From: an uncultured Bacilli bacterium
GTDB taxonomy: Bacteria > Bacillota_I > Bacilli_A > RF39 > UBA660
Direction: 5' to 3'
Assembly (NCBI GenBank): GCA_947631155.1
Contig: CANRKG010000009.1
Location: 1 to 59,325, forward strand
DNA length: 59,325 nucleotides
Shown here: positions 8,597-16,878 of the stretch, in pieces
Layout of the letters: every line of letters begins with the position of its first letter
How positions within the stretch are numbered: position 1 is the stretch's first letter
Notes under the pieces: generated by a model
Told to the model about the DNA's origin: nothing
What the model saw: only the letters and a program-made list of their open reading frames with translations
Databases searched by the model: none
Program-made: the position numbers and the translations under genes

Positions 8597-9052
8597 ATTT
8601 TTTTCTCTCCATTTTCTTGTACATATCAACCATTCTAATAAAATCAATTGGATTAATATGCATTAATTCTTCAATAGATAAACCTATTGTTATAGCTGTA
8701 TACTTAATAGCAGCCCAATCTATTTCCTCTTTTTCTTTTTGTGTGGTGTAGATTTCTTTCCTTTTTTTTTTAATTCATTTTGCTTTTCAAAATTTTCTTC
8801 AAGGAATTTTTGGATTAATGGTATATCTTTTACATCAACTAACTTAACAGTTTCTTCTAAAGTAAGTTTTTCATCATAATTACTTCTAACAGTTGCATAA
8901 ATAAATAAACTATAAATTCTAAGTAAATTCTTTTTACATTTTAAATCAGATTTTAATTTTTTTAGTCCACCTTCATAATCTTCTAGATATTGAAGTGTTA
9001 GAAAACTATATTCTAGTTCTATTTTTTTACCATTTTTTAGTGTTAAAATCAT
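8586..9052 (-). CDS. Tail assembly chaperone GT fusion made by -1 frameshift
   Basis: The zero frame of the upstream protein ends at TAG 8720-8722. At 8729-8735 the sequence G AAA AAG allows a -1 slip. After it 47 more codons (EEIDWAAIKYTAITIGLS, then IEELMHINPIDFIRMVDMY...) run to TGA at 8586-8588, giving about 155 residues. The added part has the 'DWaai...GLS..E...l.P.dF' character of T domains of lambda-like G/GT chaperones. It is open over its whole length and stops 11 bases inside the tape measure gene. Heptamer choice is my reading; the lysine codon run offers more than one slip position. Confidence 0.75.
8720..9052 (-). CDS. Tail assembly chaperone, short form (G-like)
   Basis: 110 residues from the ATG at 9052, with GAGGAG eight bases upstream; a GTG at 9061 would sit inside the ribosome-binding region. 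It begins MILTLKNGKKIELEYSFLTLQYLEDYEGGL, the usual phage tail assembly chaperone fold, and ends in a Lys-rich tail (KKKGKKSTPHKKKKRK) encoded by the slippery A-rich run. It sits between major tail protein and tape measure, the invariant place of this gene in siphoviruses. It would be made in excess over the frameshifted form and is normally absent from the virion. Confidence 0.85.
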   Translation of the reverse strand: MILTLKNGKKIELEYSFLTLQYLEDYEGGLKKLKSDLKCKKNLLRIYSLFIYATVRSNYDEKLTLEETVKLVDVKDIPLIQKFLEENFEKQNELKKKGKKSTPHKKKKRK

Positions 9053-9070
9053 ATTTATCACTCCTCATAT

Positions 9071-9112
9071 AAAAAATAAAAGAACTGCTAAAATTTAATT
9101 CTAACAGTTCTT
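9071..9112 (-). terminator. Terminator after the major tail protein gene
   Basis: Minus strand: AAGAACTG and CAGTTCTT form an 8-bp stem, extended by T-G and TA pairs around an about 11-nt loop, followed by TTATTTTTT. It would attenuate transcription from the abundant tail tube gene into the chaperone and tape measure genes. Confidence 0.7.
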
Positions 9113-9118
9113 GTTCAA

Positions 9119-9742
9119 TTAAATAACTGGACTGACAACAGCATCATAATCCTCTTTTGTAACAATAGGTTTTGTAAAGAATTTTTCTTCTGTTAAATCT
9201 TTTGGGAATGATTCTAATTCACTATCAACAGAATTCTTTATATTACCTTTATCATCAAAAGCGTAGCATCTTATTGTAACAGTATCAGTTTGTTCACTAA
9301 ATTCATCTTCGGAAGTTTCAATATCATCAGTATTTTCAACTAGTTGACATTTTGGATACCAATCATATCTAACACCTCCACCTACTTTTTTAACAACTTT
9401 ACCATATGCAAAATAAGGTCTTTCTCCAGCTGCACCAGAAGTTATCAATCCATTTTCTGATACAGTATCACCTCTCATTTTTATTAAATCTTCTGGAGGA
9501 AAAGCAATAACCTCTATGGCTAATTCTACATTCGAAGTTTGATTCATAGTTGCATAGTCCTTACCAGAAGCGCGAACATTAACAGAATCTCCATTTTCAG
9601 TAGTTCCGATACTTTTTACAACTTCAGTTTTTACAGTATCTTCATACTTACTTAAATCTACATTGCCATCATCACTCGGTGTGTTAAATGCATAATATTG
9701 TGCTCCTACAGTTTCTTTCATCATAGGTTTTTTAGTCTTCAT
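9119..9742 (-). CDS. Major tail tube protein
   Basis: 207 residues; start at 9742 with GAGG upstream. The pattern (VGAQYYAFNTPSDDGNVDLSKYEDT...YATMNQTSNVELAIEVIAFPPEDLIKMRG...YFAYGKVVKKVGGGVRYDWYPKCQLVE) matches the phi13-type major tail proteins of Firmicutes siphophages. It forms the stacked hexameric rings of the tail tube. It is followed at once by a terminator, consistent with strong expression. Unlike the capsid gene, the other frames beyond its stop close quickly, so I see no recoded extension. Confidence 0.9.
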   Translation of the reverse strand: MKTKKPMMKETVGAQYYAFNTPSDDGNVDLSKYEDTVKTEVVKSIGTTENGDSVNVRASGKDYATMNQTSNVELAIEVIAFPPEDLIKMRGDTVSENGLITSGAAGERPYFAYGKVVKKVGGGVRYDWYPKCQLVENTDDIETSEDEFSEQTDTVTIRCYAFDDKGNIKNSVDSELESFPKDLTEEKFFTKPIVTKEDYDAVVSPVI

Positions 9743-9761
9743 ATTATTACCTCACTTTCTT

Positions 9762-10109
9762 TTAAAAAATTTTATTAATCATATTTTTATAATACTTTTC
9801 TTTATTTCTTTCAAAATTCGGCTCTAAATGAGGGTTACTACGTGTCAATATAGTTCCTTTTTCAACTATACGACCATAATATTTACCCCAGCCAACTTCT
9901 ACTTCATTATTATTTGTCTTATATGTAAAACTATCCACAAGATGCGTATATCCACTTATTCTAATTTTTGACATTGGTTTAGGAAGTTTTAAAAGGTCAC
10001 TAACAAATTCTTTTGCACCTTCTTCCAAAACCTCTGTAACATCATCAACTTTGGATATCAATTCTTTAAAATCATTCATCAAATCTTCAAATCCATCATA
10101 AAAGTTCAT
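9762..10109 (-). CDS. HK97 gp10-like head-tail / tail component
   Basis: 115 residues. The segment DLLKLPKPMSKIRISGYTHLVDSFTYK...VEVGWGKYYGRIVEKGT followed by PHLEPNFERNKEKYYKNM carries the hallmark 'Y..ivE.GT...p.PfL.PAf' of HK97 gp10-like proteins. It overlaps the upstream gene by 14 bases. Such proteins sit in the head-tail joining cluster just before the tail tube gene. Confidence 0.8.
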   Translation of the reverse strand: MNFYDGFEDLMNDFKELISKVDDVTEVLEEGAKEFVSDLLKLPKPMSKIRISGYTHLVDSFTYKTNNNEVEVGWGKYYGRIVEKGTILTRSNPHLEPNFERNKEKYYKNMINKIF

Positions 10110-10440
10110 GTATGTTCTCTAACACCTCAATAGTAAAAAATGAATGCCAAGTTCTTTTAGGTTTCAAATATTCATGATAAATAACAGGTTTAATATCTTT
10201 TTTAGATAACTCTTTTCTTAAATTTAATAAAGCATTATCACGTGGTTTAGACGAAAAAAAAGAAACTTGATAAGTTACTTTTGTATCATATTCACAACCA
10301 CTAGCAGAGATTGTCTCCCAAGTAGTTTCAAAATAAACAATTCTAGGATTTTTATCATTATCTTCCATATGTTGTATACCTTCAGCATATGGAATCCTAA
10401 TAGATTGTATTAATTTTTCAAAATCTAGTTTACTTAACAT
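10096..10440 (-). CDS. Probable tail terminator / tail completion protein
   Basis: 114 residues (MLSKLDFEKLIQSIRIPYAEGIQHMED). Its centre (YFETTWETISASGCEYDTKVTYQVSFFSSKPRDNALLNLRKELSKKD) is typical of small phage proteins in this position that cap the tail tube. It overlaps both neighbours (7 and 14 bases), indicating coupled translation. The family call rests on gene order and pattern. Confidence 0.6.
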   Translation of the reverse strand: MLSKLDFEKLIQSIRIPYAEGIQHMEDNDKNPRIVYFETTWETISASGCEYDTKVTYQVSFFSSKPRDNALLNLRKELSKKDIKPVIYHEYLKPKRTWHSFFTIEVLENIHELL

Positions 10441-10817
10441 ACATTCTCCTCCAATACAGGATTTGGATATTCTTCTAAAGTAATATCACTTTGTGGAAAT
10501 CCATCACTATTTTTAAAATGATATATATTAAAAACATGATAAAAATTATCACCTATTTTTAAAACACTATTTGAATTTATATTTTTATCTTGCATAATTC
10601 TAATTTTAGAAACAATTTTTATATCTCTTTTTTCATTTTCAAAAATAATGTTATCAGAAAGTGATAATTCTTCATAAAATATTTCATCATCATATATTTT
10701 TTTTAAAATTTCTTGTGGAAAAGAATTTTCATTATGCTTTATTTTAAAGAGTAAAAAGGAACCCTCATTGTACGTTGGAATCGATGTAACAATCCCTTTG
10801 AAGCCTGATATACTCAC
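10434..10817 (-). CDS. Probable head closure (stopper) protein
   Basis: 127 residues starting at GTG 10817 with AAGGAG about ten bases upstream. This makes a 53-base overlap with the connector gene. It is beta-rich (VTSIPTYNEGSFLLFKIKHN, KIGDNFYHVFNIYHFKNSDGFPQSDITLEEYPNP). Short proteins of this form follow the gp6-like connector in HK97-type genomes and close the head. Assigned by gene order; I see no diagnostic motif. Confidence 0.55.
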   Translation of the reverse strand: MSISGFKGIVTSIPTYNEGSFLLFKIKHNENSFPQEILKKIYDDEIFYEELSLSDNIIFENEKRDIKIVSKIRIMQDKNINSNSVLKIGDNFYHVFNIYHFKNSDGFPQSDITLEEYPNPVLEENVC

Positions 10818-11073
10818 CAGAATATAACTCCTTAAATTCTGCTAATCTTTTATAATTAGCATACAATACATAATTTTTTAATAATGATCTTGCTACTAAA
10901 TTAGCATTATAATCAATTTCTTTTCCACAAATATCATTTATATCATACACTCCCTCTTTAATATAACTTATTAATGTAGCATCTTTTATAGCGGGAGAAA
11001 TAGCTTGTTCCTTACGAATTTCTAATAAAATATCATTATAATTATCTTTAGAAATATTATTTTTATTATCCAT
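10765..11073 (-). CDS. Head-tail connector (gp6-like)
   Basis: 102 residues from the ATG at 11073 (MDNKNNISKDNYND), which has GAGG six bases upstream; longer readings lack a ribosome-binding site. It is all-helical, with AISPAIKDATLISYIKEGVYDINDICGKEIDYNANLVARSLLKNYVLYANYKRLAEFKELY typical of the helical gp6/gp15 adaptor that binds under the portal. Confidence 0.7.
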   Translation of the reverse strand: MDNKNNISKDNYNDILLEIRKEQAISPAIKDATLISYIKEGVYDINDICGKEIDYNANLVARSLLKNYVLYANYKRLAEFKELYSGEYIRLQRDCYIDSNVQ

Positions 11074-11080
11074 TATTTCC

Positions 11081-11377
11081 TCACTTTTTAGAATTGTTAT
11101 TTGAATTACTCGAATCATTTTCAATATTGTTTATTGCATTAATTAAAGTTTCTCTAATATCAACACCTATAATTTTTGAATATTCAATAACTTGGTCTTC
11201 TGATAGATCTTCTAGTTTTTTCTCTTCTATCATAATTTTTTTTAGTTTATTGTTTTCGGTAGATAGTTCTTTTATTCTTTCTTTAGAAACAGTCACCTTT
11301 TCGTATGGATAAATACTTCCCATTTTATAATCATAACCTGTAATTGAATCTCTAAATTTTTCTTTTACGACAAACAT
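11081..11377 (-). CDS. Small phage head-region protein
   Basis: 98 residues from the ATG at 11377 (MFVVKEKFRDSITG), with AGAGGTG upstream. The first 30 residues (KFRDSITGYDYKMGSIYPYE) resemble the short 'phage head protein' that lies between capsid and connector in many Firmicutes phages. The rest is charged and helical (KERIKELSTENNKLKKIMIEEKKLEDLSEDQVIEYSKI is a probable coiled coil) with an Asn/Ser-rich tail. Function unknown; possibly a head fibre or adaptor. Confidence 0.6.
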   Translation of the reverse strand: MFVVKEKFRDSITGYDYKMGSIYPYEKVTVSKERIKELSTENNKLKKIMIEEKKLEDLSEDQVIEYSKIIGVDIRETLINAINNIENDSSNSNNNSKK

Positions 11378-11388
11378 TAAAATCACCT

Positions 11389-12090
11389 CTATTCAGTTTT
11401 TAAATCAACTTCTGTTAAAGTAAGTGTTTTAGTTTCTTTACCTTCACTTGTAATTTCAATAGTATTATCTTTATCGTGAATTTGGAAAACTATTAATCCG
11501 TCTTTTTTATCGACTGCAACTGGTTTTTTCGTTTTCGCACCTGTCCCTTTTAACTCACACTTAACAGTACCTTTGGCTTGTCCTTTTGCCTCTTCAAAAT
11601 AAAGAGGTATAAAATTTCCAGAGTTATCAGTCTTTGAAAATTCAGTCCAATTCTCAACATGCTTTAAACTACCGGTTACTTTTCCAGTATCATCGATATT
11701 CAAGTTCTCACATAAATCCTGAACTGTCTTTTCTCCTAGATTTAATGAAGTTTCTCCACTAGGGATAGTAACTGTTATTTTTGCAGGTTCATCACTTGAA
11801 ACAGTTATTTCAAATTCACTAGATTCTTTTTCTTTACTATTTTTATCAGTAACCTTTACTTTTGCTGTATAAGTTTTTGGTTCTGTAAGATTTTCTTTTA
11901 TTTTAACTTTTGATTCTTCTACTTTAAACTTATCAGCATCTGTACCAGTTAATTCATATGAAAAAGGTTCTGTACCACCATCAACGGATACAGAACCAAT
12001 TTCTTTATCGGCTACTGCTTCTGAAACTTTTAAATTTCCAGAAGTTACATTAACTGTTACAGAGTTAATTTCGCCCTCTTCGGGCTCACT
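11389..12090 (-). CDS. Ig-like C-terminal extension of the capsid protein, reached only by +1 frameshift
   Basis: An uninterrupted 233-codon frame begins at the capsid stop region and ends at TAG 11389-11391. It has no Met codon, and no start with a ribosome-binding site is visible; the only alternative starts are rare codons. Entry is explained by a +1 slip at CCC TAG (12089-12094), which reads on as AGT GAG CCC GAA. The first about 90 residues have the Ig/cadherin-like pattern (VNVTSGNLKVSEAV, PFSYELTGTDADKFKVEE, YTAKVKVTDKNSKE, EFEITVSS). The second domain includes WTEFSKTDNSGNFIPLYFEEAKGQAKG. It would yield a 611-residue capsid decorated with Ig-like domains on a minority of subunits. Confidence 0.75.
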   Translation of the reverse strand, partial: SEPEEGEINSVTVNVTSGNLKVSEAVADKEIGSVSVDGGTEPFSYELTGTDADKFKVEESKVKIKENLTEPKTYTAKVKVTDKNSKEKESSEFEITVSSDEPAKITVTIPSGETSLNLGEKTVQDLCENLNIDDTGKVTGSLKHVENWTEFSKTDNSGNFIPLYFEEAKGQAKGTVKCELKGTGAKTKKPVAVDKKDGLIVFQIHDKDNTIEITSEGKETKTLTLTEVDLKTE

Positions 12091-12094
12091 AGGG
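12073..12094 (-). promoter_or_regulatory. Programmed +1 frameshift site
   Basis: Minus strand: proline codon CCC in the P site, then the TAG stop at 12089-12091. Three bases later comes a small hairpin (GCCC pairs with GGGC, loop GAAGA, 12073-12085). A CCC followed by a stop is the arrangement described for the capsid and tail genes of Listeria phage PSA. A longer pseudoknot may exist but I cannot fold it reliably. Confidence 0.65.
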
Positions 12095-13225
12095 TGTTGC
12101 TTTTTCTACAACACGAACTTCATCAACAAATTCTTCTAGTTTAGTAACATCAAAAACGTATGCTACATTATCATCTACAGCACGTCCGTTTCCATATGCT
12201 TTGGCTGTAATTAAATCAGCATCATCTAATGCCATAGTTTCTTCATAAGTATTAATTTTAACTGAATCTACAGCCATTGAATATTTTCCTGGGATTGTTA
12301 ACACAGCTTTTCCTTTTGGATTTTCAGTACATTGAACAACTTCCATATTTTTATAAGAGCTTGCTAAATTACCTCTTCTATCATATATTGCTGGAGCTAC
12401 ATAATTAGCTTCATCTTCTGGATTACATATTAAATATATTTTATCTAATGCTCTAATCCCTTTATTTGTAAGATATGCTTTTGCTTTAGCAAGACCTTTT
12501 GGAGTAAAGTTAACTAAATCAGTATTTACTTCTTTAAGAGTATGATTTCCTTCACCTTCTACAGCATCATTTTTATAATATATTCCAACTGGTTGGTCTT
12601 TTCCAGTACCAATTAAATAACCTCCTGCAAGACCTTCACGCATAACTTGATTTAGGATAGCCATAAAATATTTATCAATAAATTCATATGATAACTCTCT
12701 TATTGCTTTAGGTATAACAAGATAAGCACTTAATTTAGCTACTTCTGTTACAAAACCTTTGATATCAGCTGTAAGCTCGCCTTTTAGTTTATCTGTTAAT
12801 CCTATCCATGAATAAGTACCAGTTTTTTCTGCTACTATCCATCTTTTAACTCCTGCTGGAGCAAAATTAATTAATTTTAAAACAGGTTCTTCTGTTTTTA
12901 CATTTTCCATAGTCAAATCAATAATTGATGTTGGAATTAAATTAATTTGATCTCCCTTAATAGCTTGTTTAATGTTTTTGAATTTAGAATAAAATTCTTT
13001 CTCTTCTTTAGATAAAGTTCTTAAACCTAATTTAGATTTATAATCTTCATCAGATGAAGCCTTTTCAGATTGCATTTTGATTTCTTCAATCAAATCTTGA
13101 TGTTGGAATGTAGCAAACATTTCAACAACTTTAGCAATTGCTGCTGACTTATCTTCACTTTCTTCAAGCACTTTAGTAGCTTGATTTTTTAATTCATTCA
13201 TTTTTTCTTCTTTGTTTAAATTCAT
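12089..13225 (-). CDS. Major capsid protein, HK97 fold
   Basis: 378 residues starting at ATG 13225, with AAGGAAGGG about ten bases upstream. The N-terminal about 100 residues are charged and helical (the delta/scaffold domain normally removed by the protease). The rest has HK97 capsid features: LIPTSIIDLTMENVKTEEPVLKLINFAPAG, AYLVIPKAIRELSYEFIDKYFMAILNQVMREGLAGGYLIGTGKDQPVGIYY. It forms the shell of the head. It directly follows the prohead protease gene. The zero-frame stop sits at a +1 slip site that gives access to an Ig-like extension (11389-12090). Confidence 0.95.
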   Translation of the reverse strand: MNLNKEEKMNELKNQATKVLEESEDKSAAIAKVVEMFATFQHQDLIEEIKMQSEKASSDEDYKSKLGLRTLSKEEKEFYSKFKNIKQAIKGDQINLIPTSIIDLTMENVKTEEPVLKLINFAPAGVKRWIVAEKTGTYSWIGLTDKLKGELTADIKGFVTEVAKLSAYLVIPKAIRELSYEFIDKYFMAILNQVMREGLAGGYLIGTGKDQPVGIYYKNDAVEGEGNHTLKEVNTDLVNFTPKGLAKAKAYLTNKGIRALDKIYLICNPEDEANYVAPAIYDRRGNLASSYKNMEVVQCTENPKGKAVLTIPGKYSMAVDSVKINTYEETMALDDADLITAKAYGNGRAVDDNVAYVFDVTKLEEFVDEVRVVEKATP

Positions 13226-13244
13226 TTTATTTTTCCCTTCCTTC

Positions 13245-13991
13245 TTATAAATTTAAAAAAGACTCCCAAGGGTCTTTTTCTTCTTTTTCTTGATTTTTTA
13301 TTTCTTTTTTATTTTTAGTAGCAAATAATAACTCTAATTGGGTATTTCTTGATTCTAATTCACTATTTCTTGCTACTAATTTTTTTATATACCTATTAAC
13401 ATTTTTAATAGACTGTTGTGCTTCACCATCTTTTTCTATACTTGTAGCAAAGCCTAATTCAAATGCTTTCTTATAATCCATCCAAGTTTCATCATCCATC
13501 ATTGATTTAACAGTCTTTTCTGATAATCCTGTTTTCTCAACATAAATATTAACACTTGGTTGTGTTATCATTTCTAGATCATCAGCTTGTTTTCTTAACT
13601 CGTTAGAGTCACCTACTGCACTCATCCATGCATTATGAATCATAATAAGAGCGCTTTCAGGCATTATTCTTTCTTCTCCAGCCATAAATATTACACTAGC
13701 TGCACTACATGCCCAACCATCAATTTTTGTAATCAAATGACCTTTAAAGTCTTTAAGCAGACTATAAATTGCTAAACCTTGATTAACTTCTCCTCCTGAT
13801 GAATTAATTCTTACCAACAAATTAGGTGTATCTACTTCTTGCAATGCATCTTTAAATGAAAATGCATCTACTCGAGTTTCATCATCACCAAACCACCTAT
13901 CAATCATATTAGGTTCTCTTATATCTCCATAGATAAATAATTCAGTAATATTATCATCTACTCTTTCAAACTGAAAGTATTTGTCTTTCAC
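13245..13991 (-). CDS. Prohead protease, ClpP-type serine protease
   Basis: 248 residues. The ClpP-like core has VRINSSGGEVNQGLAIYSLL, the catalytic serine in CSAASVIFMAG (about residue 98) and the catalytic histidine in MIHNAWMS (about 122). It processes the capsid scaffold domain during maturation. It overlaps the portal gene stop by four bases (ATGA arrangement) and precedes the capsid gene, the standard HK97 order. The C-terminal about 70 residues are charged and probably act in scaffolding. Confidence 0.93.
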   Translation of the reverse strand: MKDKYFQFERVDDNITELFIYGDIREPNMIDRWFGDDETRVDAFSFKDALQEVDTPNLLVRINSSGGEVNQGLAIYSLLKDFKGHLITKIDGWACSAASVIFMAGEERIMPESALIMIHNAWMSAVGDSNELRKQADDLEMITQPSVNIYVEKTGLSEKTVKSMMDDETWMDYKKAFELGFATSIEKDGEAQQSIKNVNRYIKKLVARNSELESRNTQLELLFATKNKKEIKNQEKEEKDPWESFLNL

Positions 13992-15178
13992 TCCGCATCA
14001 CCTCCCTTCAAAATCACATTGACATTTTCATAATTCTTTGTAACATGAGATTCATTCGCCCAGTCTTCATCTTTCGGAGGTAATCCTACAATCTCATTTA
14101 TGTCATTGTGTGTGTATCCAATTGAGAATAATTTATCCATGCTATTAGCACTTTCTAAGATATCTCTATGAATCATATTTAATCTATTTATTTTTATACA
14201 TTCACCTTTTTTATAATCTTCTTTTTTAATTATTTTAGAATTGAATCCATCTTCTAACACTTGTAAATGTTGTTCTACTCCAAATGTTAAAAAATCTGTT
14301 GTTGATGTAGATTTATCTGTTTTATTACCATAAAATATATCAAGTGGAATATTAAATGACATTGCGACTTTATCTGACCATTTTTTTTCTAATTTTGACC
14401 ACTCTTCAGATGATGTTGTTCCACTATCAAAATCTATTTTTTCTAGATTAAAACTATCAGATAATAAAATAATAGCATCTTCTTCATCAAATAATCCTTC
14501 AACCAATTTTTGTTTATATTGAGTATAATCTATTTCTTCTCCAGTAGTAGGATCTTTTAGCTTTTTAGGTCCACCATTAAAACTCAACCTAAATTTATAA
14601 TTATTATTTAATTTATATTTTTTACTTGCAAGGCCTATTAAACTCCCAAGTTCTTCATAATAATTATCTAACGTTTCATTGATTTCTGATTTTTTTAAAG
14701 AAAGATGTATAACTTCTTCATTTGTAAAAACTTTATTTAATATTATGCTATTATTATTAGAATCACTCAATTGAACATTACTATAAAGTTTAGGAAATAA
14801 TATACTAGAACTAACATCATAACTATCTGCTAAATACAATTTGTTATCAAAACAAATAATTAAAGCATCATTATCTTCTAAATATTTTTTTATTACGTTA
14901 TAAAAAAACGAGGTGGCTTCCTCGTTATCATTCGGTCTAACATTTAAAATATAATATTCATCATTTTTTACACTCTGTAATTTTCCATACTGTTTTCTGT
15001 AAACTTTAATTTCAGACTTTGAAATAGTTTTAGCTATAATATCAATCGCATGTTCAATTGCATGTTTTTTTATTAATAGTTGTTTATTCTTAGCAGCAAA
15101 TAAAATATCCATTAACTCAATAATTTCACTTTCGTCTTTCTTGTTTTCGTTCTTAAAAATATTATTAAACAATCCCAT
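13988..15178 (-). CDS. Portal protein, HK97 family
   Basis: 396 residues, start at 15178 (MGLFNNIFKNENKK). It contains the portal signatures KKHAIEHAIDIIAKTISKSEIKVYRK near the N-terminus and SEEWSKLEKKWSDKVAMSFNIPLDIFYGNKTDKSTSTTDFLTFGVEQHLQ near 260-310, including the conserved 'fgiP...l' helix. It forms the dodecameric DNA channel at one capsid vertex. It lies between terminase and protease, as in HK97-type phages. Confidence 0.92.
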   Translation of the reverse strand: MGLFNNIFKNENKKDESEIIELMDILFAAKNKQLLIKKHAIEHAIDIIAKTISKSEIKVYRKQYGKLQSVKNDEYYILNVRPNDNEEATSFFYNVIKKYLEDNDALIICFDNKLYLADSYDVSSSILFPKLYSNVQLSDSNNNSIILNKVFTNEEVIHLSLKKSEINETLDNYYEELGSLIGLASKKYKLNNNYKFRLSFNGGPKKLKDPTTGEEIDYTQYKQKLVEGLFDEEDAIILLSDSFNLEKIDFDSGTTSSEEWSKLEKKWSDKVAMSFNIPLDIFYGNKTDKSTSTTDFLTFGVEQHLQVLEDGFNSKIIKKEDYKKGECIKINRLNMIHRDILESANSMDKLFSIGYTHNDINEIVGLPPKDEDWANESHVTKNYENVNVILKGGDAE

Positions 15179-15195
15179 TTATATCACCTCCTTCT

Positions 15196-16878
15196 CTAAA
15201 AATAAACATATTCAAATTCTTCATCCAATAAATCTATACCACTTAAAGCACAAACCATTGCCATAAAAGGATCATTTTTTCTTAATTTTGGTTCTACTTT
15301 TTCAAATGACATATTTCCATCTTTTTTAGGTTTCATACATGTGTTATTAATAGCCCAACGCATCATTGCGCTATCTCCTATGTTCAAATTACCATTTGCA
15401 AATAAAGTTTCAAGCTTTGGTGCAATAATTGCTGCTATTGAAGCTGGATATCTAATCATTCTAATTATTCCAGTAGGATTATCCCTATTTTCTTCAGAAA
15501 TGTTAACCTTTTCAAATGTTTTTTTTAATAGTTTATATCTATAACTATCCATAATAATTTTCTTTATATCATAATCATTAAAATATTCTAATGCCCAATT
15601 TACAATAAGTTCTTCATTAATAGATGGGGTATTAACAACTATAAAATCATCAAAACCTTTTTGACCAATATTTTCAAATGGAAATTTAATATCCTTGTAA
15701 AATTTATTTGATGAACATATAACTGTTTTGCATCTCCATTGATACTCATTTGAATTATCTTTATTTTTTGTTAATATTCCTACACTAGCAAAATCATTAA
15801 AAGTAGCGAAATCTATTCCTATAACAGCTGCTTGATTTTTTTCTACTTTATAATCTCTAGCTATTTTATTTTCAATATCTTTGTACGATGCTTTTAAAAT
15901 ATTTTCCCAAGAAGTAACGACCAAATCATCTCTTTCTTGTGGGATATTCATTCTTTTTGCAAGAAATTCACTTCTTTTTGATGGTCTTTCTTTTTGTTCT
16001 AAATAATCATCCATAATTGCTTGTCTTAATTCTGGTAAATATTTATATGATGGATTAGCATGTATCCATTTTTCTTGGTTATCAGCATCCTTTTCAGAAT
16101 TTAATTTACACAAAAAAGGAAAGTATCTTAATAAATTATTTCCCGTTTTCAAAATTTTATTACAAGTATCTAATAATTCATCTAATGGTCCACCTCTTAC
16201 ATCACCATTTGAAGTTATAATAAAAATTCTACCATGTGGAACTTTGCCTAAACCACCTTGATATACTTTAACACTCTTTTCAGTAAGATAAGCATGATAT
16301 TCATTATATAATACAGCTCCTGTTTTTTTACCATCTTTCGTTGTTGCGTTAGATGTATTATATCTAAATTTAGAATTAGTAATTTTATTTTCAAATTGTT
16401 CCTTATTCCATTCATAATATTTTTCAAAATTTAATTTATTATTTTTTAAAATATTATAAGCAACATCATAGGTATCCTGAGCTTGTTTTTCAGAAGTTGC
16501 AACAATGTCAATATTATAATCCTTTATACCATAATATTGGGTTGTAAAAAAATGTAACAACGGAACTATAAAACCATCTTTACCATTTCCACGACCTTCT
16601 TCTATTACAAAAACTCTAAAAATTGGTATATTATCAGCATACATAAAAACAAATGCATATACAAATTTTTGATATGGAAACAATCTATAATACCATCTTT
16701 CAACAAAACTTATACAATTATAATAAGTCTTCTTATCAAAAAAAATGTCACTTCTTAGTAATGTTGGTTTGACTATATTTTCTATTAGTAAAATACGTTC
16801 TTCATTAAATTCTTCCTTGTTATTTTCATAATAATCTAAATAATAATTTATTTCTTCACAATAGATCACGTTCCTCAC
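15196..16878 (-). CDS. Terminase large subunit
   Basis: 560 residues, starting at a GTG at 16878 that overlaps the small subunit gene by 23 bases. The ATPase centre is visible as EEGRGNGKDGFIVPLLHFF (Walker A, deviant G(R/G)GNGK type) and VLYNEYHAYLTEKSVKVYQGGLGKVPHGRIFIITSNG (Walker B and coupling motif). The nuclease domain begins near AAVIGIDFATFNDFASVGIL with its first acidic residue and continues with KKIIMDSYRYKLLKKTFEK. It packages DNA into the head and cuts concatemers. Confidence 0.95.
   Translation of the reverse strand: MRNVIYCEEINYYLDYYENNKEEFNEERILLIENIVKPTLLRSDIFFDKKTYYNCISFVERWYYRLFPYQKFVYAFVFMYADNIPIFRVFVIEEGRGNGKDGFIVPLLHFFTTQYYGIKDYNIDIVATSEKQAQDTYDVAYNILKNNKLNFEKYYEWNKEQFENKITNSKFRYNTSNATTKDGKKTGAVLYNEYHAYLTEKSVKVYQGGLGKVPHGRIFIITSNGDVRGGPLDELLDTCNKILKTGNNLLRYFPFLCKLNSEKDADNQEKWIHANPSYKYLPELRQAIMDDYLEQKERPSKRSEFLAKRMNIPQERDDLVVTSWENILKASYKDIENKIARDYKVEKNQAAVIGIDFATFNDFASVGILTKNKDNSNEYQWRCKTVICSSNKFYKDIKFPFENIGQKGFDDFIVVNTPSINEELIVNWALEYFNDYDIKKIIMDSYRYKLLKKTFEKVNISEENRDNPTGIIRMIRYPASIAAIIAPKLETLFANGNLNIGDSAMMRWAINNTCMKPKKDGNMSFEKVEPKLRKNDPFMAMVCALSGIDLLDEEFEYVYF

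Noticed and set aside
8597-8647. Longer N-terminus for the tape measure protein
   Set aside because: That stretch is the frameshifted chaperone tail in another frame; ATG 8596 has GGAGAG upstream.
9119-9742. A +1 frameshift extension of the tail tube gene, as in phage PSA
   Set aside because: Frames beyond the stop close within a few codons and a terminator follows.
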